Source: Azorhizobium sp965227945
GTDB taxonomy: Bacteria; Pseudomonadota; Alphaproteobacteria; Rhizobiales; Xanthobacteraceae
Assembly (NCBI GenBank): GCA_965227945.1
Contig: CBDDGQ010000005.1
Span: forward strand, 1,426,001 to 1,490,000
Reading direction: 5' to 3'
Length of the DNA: 64,000 nucleotides
In this document: positions 59,443 to 64,000 of the stretch, one piece after another
How the letters are laid out: the number at the start of each line of letters is the position of its first letter
Position numbering within the stretch: position 1 is the first letter of the stretch
The notes under the pieces: model-generated
What the model was told of the DNA's origin: nothing
Databases searched by the model: none
The model's input: the letters and a program-made list of their open reading frames with translations, nothing else
Position numbers and translations under genes: made by a program

Positions 59443-59540
59443 GATGCCCGCGGGTACCCAGTTGGTGTGCCGCGCCAAAACTGCTATGGCGACGCCTCAG
59501 CCGCGCGACAAGCGCGCGGGCGGCAGGGCGAGGAGAAGCC

Positions 59541-60218
59541 ATGTTCCCCGATCGACTGACTCAAGGCTACCGCACCTTTCTTGACGGCCGGTTCGTCAGT
59601 GAGCGTGCCCGCTATGAGAGCCTGGCCCAGGCCGGGCAAAAACCGGAAATCCTGGTTATCGGCTGCGTGGATTCCCGCGTGTCGCCGGAAGTGATCTTCG
59701 ACGCCGCCCCCGGCGAACTGCTGGTGGTGCGCAATGTGGCCAATCTGGTGCCGGCCTATGAGGCCGCCGGCGATTCGCAGCACGGCACCAGTGCGGCGCT
59801 GGAGTTCGGCGTGCAGGCCCTGCGCGTGAAGCACATCGTGGTGCTCGGCCATGCGCTGTGCGGTGGCATCCGCGCCTTCGCCGACGAGCAGGAGCCGCTG
59901 TCCCCCGGTGATTTCATCGGCCGCTGGATGTCGCAGATCTCCCCCGCTGCCGAGAGCCTCGGGCCGCGGGAAAAGGCGGATGGGGAGAACTACCTGCGCC
60001 GCCTGGAATTCGCCTCGGTGGAGCTGAGCCTGCGCAATCTCATGACGTTTCCCTGCGTGCGCATCCTGGTGGAGCGCGGCAAGCTGGCCCTGCACGGGGC
60101 CTATTTCGGCGTCTCCACTGGCCGCCTGCTGGTGCGCGATCCCGACAGCGGGCGCTTCGAGCCGGTGGTGGAGGACGGCGACGCCCGCCGCGCCCTGTTC
60201 CGCTGCTCCGGCGAGTGA
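59541..60218 (+). CDS. Beta-class carbonic anhydrase
   Basis: A 225-residue zinc enzyme interconverting CO2 and bicarbonate. Zinc ligands Cys42 (with Asp44 and Arg46 in CVDSR), His104 and Cys107 (HALCGG) are present, plus VVRNVANLVP, QHGTSAALEFGVQALRVKHIVVLG. Typical length and cytoplasmic. GGCGAGGAGAAGCC gives a good ribosome-binding site. It ends before a rho-independent terminator. Confidence 0.95.
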   Translation: MFPDRLTQGYRTFLDGRFVSERARYESLAQAGQKPEILVIGCVDSRVSPEVIFDAAPGELLVVRNVANLVPAYEAAGDSQHGTSAALEFGVQALRVKHIVVLGHALCGGIRAFADEQEPLSPGDFIGRWMSQISPAAESLGPREKADGENYLRRLEFASVELSLRNLMTFPCVRILVERGKLALHGAYFGVSTGRLLVRDPDSGRFEPVVEDGDARRALFRCSGE

Positions 60219-60321
60219 GGCCAAAGTTCCCCAGCCCGATCACAGGGCGGTGAGATGACAGGGCATGGGGGTGGAGTATCCTGTGCTCAGCCTCGGGACT
60301 GCCCCCCTTGAGGACCCCAAG

Positions 60322-60356
60322 CGCCTCGCCCCTGTCACCATCGGGGCGGGGCGTTT
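60322..60356 (+). terminator. Rho-independent terminator of the carbonic anhydrase gene
   Basis: CGCCTCGCCCC and GGGGCGGGGCG form an 11-base-pair stem (one G-T pair) followed by TTTT. Located 104 bases after the stop and before the convergent gntR gene. Confidence 0.75.
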
Positions 60357-60371
60357 TCGTGTCTGGGGCGG

Positions 60372-61133
60372 CTATCCCGCCGCCGACACACGCCGGGCAG
60401 CCCGGCCGACGGGGGGCACCGCAGATGGGGTGACGGCGTCCAGCACGTCGAAGCTTTTCAGCACCGCTTCCACATGGCGCGCCATCTCCCGCGCCGCCTC
60501 CTCCGGGCGGCGGCGGCGGATGGCTTCCAGGATGGCGAGGTGCTCCAGATAGGCCTCGCGATGGCGTCCGGGCTGGTGGCGGGTGGCCAGCAGCCGCACC
60601 CGGTCGATATGGGCCTTGGCGCCCTGCACCAGTTTCCAGGCGGTGGGGGCGCCGGCCAGGTCCGCCAGCGCGGCGTGGAACTGCTCGTCGGCGATGAAGA
60701 AGGCATAATCGTCGCCGCGCGCCACCGCCTCGCTCTGCACCGCCAGCAGCGCCTCGACGCGGCTCCAGTCCGGGGTCTGCTGGGTCAGCAGGCGCACGAT
60801 CTCGCCCTCCAGGGCGCGGCGGATGACGACGCCCTCCTCGATTCGCGCGCGATCGATGGTGGCCACCACCGAGCCCACCTGCGGCCAAGTGGTGACGAGG
60901 CCCTCCAGCACCAATTGATGCAAGGCCGCGCGCACCGGGGTGCGGGAGATGCGGCAGGCGGTGGCAATGTCATTCTCGTGCAGCGGCGCGCCGGACGGCA
61001 TCTTCGACTGCACGATCAGCCGCCGCAGCACCTCATAGATCTGCGGCCCGATCGCCTGGGCGCGGTCCACCGTCACCTCGGACAGCACCTGCCCGAGGTC
61101 GAAGCCGGGGATCTTGCGCTTCACCCGCGGCAT
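60372..61133 (-). CDS. GntR/FadR-family (FCD) transcriptional regulator
   Basis: A 253-residue regulator: winged helix (about 25-95) with QIYEVLRRLIVQSKMPSGAPLHENDIATACRISRTPVRAALHQLVLEGLVTTWPQVGSVVATI, then an FCD ligand-binding bundle (about 100-230) with RRALEGEIVRLLTQQ, ADEQFHAALADLAGAP and REAYLEHLAILEAIRRRRPEEAAREMARHVEAVL. It follows uxuA by 23 bp on the same strand. It is the likely repressor of uxuA and perhaps of the divergent transporter through the GTATCCTAG motifs at 62424 and 62507. Confidence 0.93.
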   Translation of the reverse strand: MPRVKRKIPGFDLGQVLSEVTVDRAQAIGPQIYEVLRRLIVQSKMPSGAPLHENDIATACRISRTPVRAALHQLVLEGLVTTWPQVGSVVATIDRARIEEGVVIRRALEGEIVRLLTQQTPDWSRVEALLAVQSEAVARGDDYAFFIADEQFHAALADLAGAPTAWKLVQGAKAHIDRVRLLATRHQPGRHREAYLEHLAILEAIRRRRPEEAAREMARHVEAVLKSFDVLDAVTPSAVPPVGRAARRVSAAG

Positions 61134-61156
61134 GGCGCCTCCCGCTGCCGCGCCGG

Positions 61157-62377
61157 TCAGGCGCGGCTGGTGTGGAGGGGATGGCTCAGCGCCGTCATCA
61201 CGCCGCGCAGTTCCGCCAGGCCCTTGAGGCGACCGATGGCCGGATAGCCCGGCTGCGCGCCGCGGCCGATATCGTCCAGAATGTCCTGACCGTGATCGGG
61301 CCGCATGGGGATCTCCCAGTCCTCGCGGCCCTCCTCGCGGCGGCGGGCCTCTTCCGCCTGCAGCGCGGCGATGGTGGCCACCATGTCGGTCTCGCCGGCC
61401 AGATGCTCGTCCTCGAAGAAGGAGCGCCGCAGCCCGTCCACCGGATCCTGCCGGCGGACATTGCGCAGATGCACGAAATGGATGCGCGGCCCCAGCCGCT
61501 CGGCCATGCCGGGCAGGTCATTGTCGGGGCGCACGCCCAGCGAGCCCGAGCACAAGGTGACGCCATTGGCGGGGCTGTTCACCGCGTCCAGCATGAACTC
61601 GTAATCGGCCTCGGTGGAGACGATGCGCGGCAGGCCCAGCAGCGGGAACGGCGGGTCATCGGGGTGGCAGCACAAACGGATGCCCAGTTGCTCGGCGGTG
61701 GGCACCACCTCGGACAGGAAATCCACCAGATGCTGGCGCAGCCGGTCGGCGTCGATGGCGTCATAGAGCGCCAGCTGCTCGCGCAGGCCATCCAGGGTCC
61801 AGCCGTCCGCCGCGCCGGGCAGGCCGGCGGTGAGGTTGGCGGCCAGAGCGGTGCGGTCGGCGTCGGTCATCGCGGCATTGCGGGCGGCGGCTTCCGCCTT
61901 GATGGCATCGCCATAATCGCTTTGCGCCGCGGGGCGGGCCAGCACATGCAGGTCGAAGGCGGCGAAATCCACCAGGTCAAAGCGCATAGCCTGCCCGCCG
62001 TGATCGACCACATAGCGCAGGTCGGTGCGGGTCCAGTCCAGCACCGGCATGAAGTTGTAGCAGATGGTGAAGATGCCGGCCTCCGCCAGCGCCGCCATGC
62101 TGCGCTTGTAGGAGGCGATGTGCTCGCGCCAGGCGCCGGTCTGGCGCTTGATGTCCTCGGACACCGGCAGGCTTTCCACCACATCCCAGCTGAGGCCGGT
62201 GGGGGCGCCATCGGTGCCACGCACCACGTCCTGCCGCTTGCGGATTTCCGCCGGGGTCCAGTCCTGGCCGGTGGGCACATGATGCAGGGCGGTCACGATG
62301 CCCTTCGCCCCGGCCTGCCGGATGGCGCTCAAGGGCACCACGTCCGCAGGACCGAACCATCGCCACGTCTGCCGCAT
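61157..62377 (-). CDS. uxuA: D-mannonate dehydratase
   Basis: A 406-residue cytoplasmic enzyme that converts D-mannonate to 2-keto-3-deoxy-gluconate in glucuronate catabolism. It opens MRQTWRWFGPADVVPLSAIRQAGAKGIVTALHHVP, and the metal-site blocks FTICYNFMPVLDWTRTDL, GIRLCCHPDDPPFPLLGLPRIVS, VTLCSGSLGVRP and IHFVHLRNV are those of UxuA. Length is typical. A promoter with TTGACA lies at 62442. The gntR regulator follows 23 bp downstream. No other uronate genes are visible in the window. Confidence 0.95.
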   Translation of the reverse strand: MRQTWRWFGPADVVPLSAIRQAGAKGIVTALHHVPTGQDWTPAEIRKRQDVVRGTDGAPTGLSWDVVESLPVSEDIKRQTGAWREHIASYKRSMAALAEAGIFTICYNFMPVLDWTRTDLRYVVDHGGQAMRFDLVDFAAFDLHVLARPAAQSDYGDAIKAEAAARNAAMTDADRTALAANLTAGLPGAADGWTLDGLREQLALYDAIDADRLRQHLVDFLSEVVPTAEQLGIRLCCHPDDPPFPLLGLPRIVSTEADYEFMLDAVNSPANGVTLCSGSLGVRPDNDLPGMAERLGPRIHFVHLRNVRRQDPVDGLRRSFFEDEHLAGETDMVATIAALQAEEARRREEGREDWEIPMRPDHGQDILDDIGRGAQPGYPAIGRLKGLAELRGVMTALSHPLHTSRA

Positions 62378-62413
62378 GTGCCCTGCCCTTGTTCTGCGCT
62401 ACCGTTCGCTCCG

Positions 62414-62442
62414 TCCTATTCCAGTATCCTAGTTTTTGTCAA
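62414..62442 (-). promoter_or_regulatory. uxuA promoter with a motif in the spacer
   Basis: Reading leftward, TTGACA (62442-62437) and ATAGGA (62419-62414) are 17 bases apart. The motif GTATCCTAG (62424-62432 on the plus strand) lies inside the spacer, where a bound repressor would block RNA polymerase. Confidence 0.5.
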
Positions 62443-62506
62443 AACATCCCGCACCCAGCCTGGAACCGCTAAAATCCCGGTGAGGCGCTTGACCGGCGTA
62501 AAACTT

Positions 62507-62515
62507 GTATCCTAG
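62507..62515 (+). promoter_or_regulatory. Second copy of GTATCCTAG, upstream of the transporter
   Basis: GTATCCTAG, the same nine bases as at 62424-62432, 83 bp apart and in the same orientation. It lies 97 bp before the substrate-binding protein start, near TTGACC at 62489. The surrounding CTTGTATCCTAGAACGCAAG also has CTTG/CAAG ends. Confidence 0.45.
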
Positions 62516-62611
62516 AACGCAAGCTATAGGGTTGCCCGCGGGGTGGTTTTCGCCGCGCTAACAAGACGGCCCATGAAGTCCGGCCCCGGATCGCACAAGG
62601 GAAATACGCCA

Positions 62612-63454
62612 ATGACATTCCGCTTCCGCGGCATCGCCGTCGCCGCCGCGATCGGCCTTGCGAGCCTCGCCAGCAGCGCCATCGCCCAGACCCTGCCCGC
62701 CCCGCCCGCCCCCGGCGCCAGCGCGCGGGTGGATGCCATCCGCAAATCCGGCGTGCTGCGCGTCGGCGTGCTGTCGAACCCGCCGTGGCTGGTGGAAGAC
62801 ACCACCCGGTCCGGCGAGCCCTGGGCCGGTCCCGCCTGGATCCTGGCGCAGGAATACGCCAAGCTGCTGGGCGTGAAGGTGCAGGCGGTGCTGGTCTCGC
62901 ACGAGACCAAGGTGCCGGTGATCGCCTCCAACCAGGTGGACATGACCATCTCGCCGCTCTCCGCCACGCCGGAGCGCAAGAAGGTGGTGGACTTCGTGTC
63001 CTATTCGAAGACCAGCATCTGCATGTTCGGCCGCGCCGATAATCCCAAGCTCGCCAAGATCACCACGGTGGACGAGCTGAACAGCCCCGACATCACCATC
63101 GCCTATTTCACCGGCGGCGGCGAAGAGAACTGGGTCAAGCAGCGCTTCCCGAAGGCCGTCCTGCGCGGCGTGTCCACCGCCGGCGCCGCAGCGCCCGTGG
63201 AAGAGATCATGGCCAAGCGCGCCGACGTCTCGCCCATCAACCGGGTGCCGTGGGTGGCGCTGAACCGCAAGGTGAAGGGCCTGACCGTGCGCCCCGCTGC
63301 CGACAACTGCCAGAACAGCACCGAGCTGGCCAACGACATCGGTCTCGCCATCGACAAGAACCAGCCGGAATATCTGGCCTGGCTCACCGCGGTCGCCGAC
63401 GCCATGCACAAGGACCTGCTGGCCGACGAAGAGCGCATCACCGCCAAGATGTGA
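62612..63454 (+). CDS. ABC transporter periplasmic substrate-binding protein (family 3)
   Basis: A 280-residue exported protein: signal peptide FRFRGIAVAAAIGLASLASSAIAQ, then the binding-protein fold with GVLRVGVLSNPPWLVEDTTRSGEPWAG, VPVIASNQVDMTISPLSATPERKKVVDFV and SPDITIAYFTGGGEENWVKQRFP. AAGGGA precedes the ATG. The class usually carries polar amino acids or similar small acids. It is divergent from uxuA, so the carried ligand might instead be an organic acid. The permease gene follows after a strong hairpin. Confidence 0.9.
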   Translation: MTFRFRGIAVAAAIGLASLASSAIAQTLPAPPAPGASARVDAIRKSGVLRVGVLSNPPWLVEDTTRSGEPWAGPAWILAQEYAKLLGVKVQAVLVSHETKVPVIASNQVDMTISPLSATPERKKVVDFVSYSKTSICMFGRADNPKLAKITTVDELNSPDITIAYFTGGGEENWVKQRFPKAVLRGVSTAGAAAPVEEIMAKRADVSPINRVPWVALNRKVKGLTVRPAADNCQNSTELANDIGLAIDKNQPEYLAWLTAVADAMHKDLLADEERITAKM

Positions 63455-63466
63455 GCCTGCGCACCC

Positions 63467-63489
63467 GGGGCCGCGCGGTGCGCGGCCCC
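63467..63489 (+). terminator. Hairpin between binding protein and permease genes
   Basis: GGGGCCGCGC and GCGCGGCCCC form a ten-base-pair stem with a three-base loop. No T-run follows. Such stems after binding-protein genes commonly stabilise that part of the message, giving more binding protein than permease. Confidence 0.6.
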
Positions 63490-63574
63490 GTCTCCCGCGT
63501 GAGGCATCTCGCGCCGGACCCGTCTTCCCCCGTGCCATCGCCCCCGGCGCCTGAGACCACCCCCTGGAGCTTGG

Positions 63575-64000
63575 ATGGATTTCGATTTCGCCCCCGTCCT
63601 GGAAAGCTGGCGCTTCCTGCTCTCGGGCCTGTGGGTCACCCTCCTCCTCGCGCTGACCTGCGCCGTGGCCAGCCTCTCGCTGGGCCTGGTGATCGGTCTT
63701 GGCCGGATCTATGGTCCGCGCCCGCTGCGCGTCATCCTCACCTTCTATATCGACAGCATGCGCGCCATCCCGGTGCTGGTGGTGCTGGTGTGGATCTATT
63801 TCGCCGTGCCCATCCTGTCCGGCGTGACGTTCGAGCCGTTCTGGGCGGCAGTGCTGGCGCTGAGCCTCCATCTGGCGGCCTATGCCGCCGAGATCCTGCG
63901 CGCCGGCATCGAATCCATCCGGCCCGGCCAGGTGCGCGCGGCCCTCGCGCTGGGCATGAGCCGGCCGCAGATCATCCGCCGCATCCTGCTGCCGCAGGCC
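63575..64000 (+). CDS. ABC transporter permease, polar amino acid type (cut by window edge)
   Basis: The first 142 residues of an inner-membrane permease of the HisM/ArtQ type: MDFDFAPVLESWRFLLSGLWVTLLLALTC with a first helix, then RIYGPRPLRVILTFYIDSMRAIPVLVVLVWIYF and the EAA-like cytoplasmic loop AALALGMSRPQIIRRILLPQA that contacts the ATPase. The rest runs off the right edge. It follows the binding-protein gene by 120 bp and belongs to the same operon. Confidence 0.93.
   Translation, partial: MDFDFAPVLESWRFLLSGLWVTLLLALTCAVASLSLGLVIGLGRIYGPRPLRVILTFYIDSMRAIPVLVVLVWIYFAVPILSGVTFEPFWAAVLALSLHLAAYAAEILRAGIESIRPGQVRAALALGMSRPQIIRRILLPQA

Overview
The window is a high-GC chromosomal segment of an alphaproteobacterium of the order Hyphomicrobiales (Rhizobiales), most likely Xanthobacteraceae (Xanthobacter/Azorhizobium-like). 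The reasons are gene content (DUF2842, the rlpA-dac-tmk-holB-metG cluster, the imelysin/di-haem/DUF1513 set, a double cold-shock-domain protein next to DUF192, S21 in its alphaproteobacterial form), tRNA genes with encoded CCA, and strong G/C third-codon bias. The family assignment is inference. There is no phage, plasmid, transposase or CRISPR signal; this reads as core chromosome with some accessory patches.

Layout. 1-0.9 kb: rplM-rpsI (rpsI cut by the window edge). 1.1-6.3 kb: a flavodoxin-fold quinone reductase, a divergent thioesterase / crotonase pair, a Wzz/BY-kinase-like protein that has lost its P-loop, DUF2842 and haem A synthase ctaA. 6.3-9.7 kb: lrgAB, a divergent LysR regulator and metY. 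9.9-18.8 kb: CoA-binding protein, tatD, bioY, an array of palindromic repeats, then the cell-envelope/replication cluster metG-holB-tmk-dac-rlpA, in which the D,D-carboxypeptidase homologue lacks its catalytic serine and its KTG lysine. 19-23 kb: tRNA-Ser, an SDR protein, an XRE/MmyB regulator, an FmdB zinc ribbon and a SLAC1/TehA-type channel. 23-31 kb: an iron-acquisition locus with an FTR1 permease divergent from imelysin - multicopper oxidase - di-haem cytochrome - imelysin - DUF1513. 31-36 kb: M32 carboxypeptidase, glgX, a PAS protein and a small unknown. 36-39 kb: a Spy/CpxP-like periplasmic protein divergent from an OmpR-type two-component pair. 39-44 kb: tRNA-Pro, a Cache-GGDEF cyclase, DUF192, a double cold-shock protein, a sirtuin, gloA and tRNA-Glu. 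44-47.5 kb: a poly-proline secreted peptide, a Rieske ferredoxin between two unrecognised proteins, and a small conserved protein. 47.6-52.5 kb: secreted lipase, outer-membrane beta-barrel, aspartoacylase-like peptidase, transglutaminase. 52.5-56.1 kb: a two-gene unit made of a PPDK-like protein without its PEP/pyruvate domain and a 640-residue protein of unknown function. 56.7-60.2 kb: small basic proteins, rpsU with a TTG start, a frameshifted PAS-GGEEF gene and a beta-carbonic anhydrase. 60.3-64 kb: uxuA-gntR divergent from an amino-acid-type ABC transporter cut by the window edge.

The best candidates for something undescribed are (i) the truncated PPDK plus its 640-residue partner, which looks like an ATP-dependent His-phosphorelay without the usual acceptor domain; (ii) the active-site-less D,D-carboxypeptidase in a conserved envelope operon; and (iii) the Ftr1 / multicopper oxidase / imelysin / di-haem locus. 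Several regulatory DNA signals are also clear by eye: an inverted repeat over the metY promoter, an LTTR-like site between lrgA and lysR, and a repeated GTATCCTAG motif between uxuA and the transporter. All calls come from reading the sequence; no database search was run.
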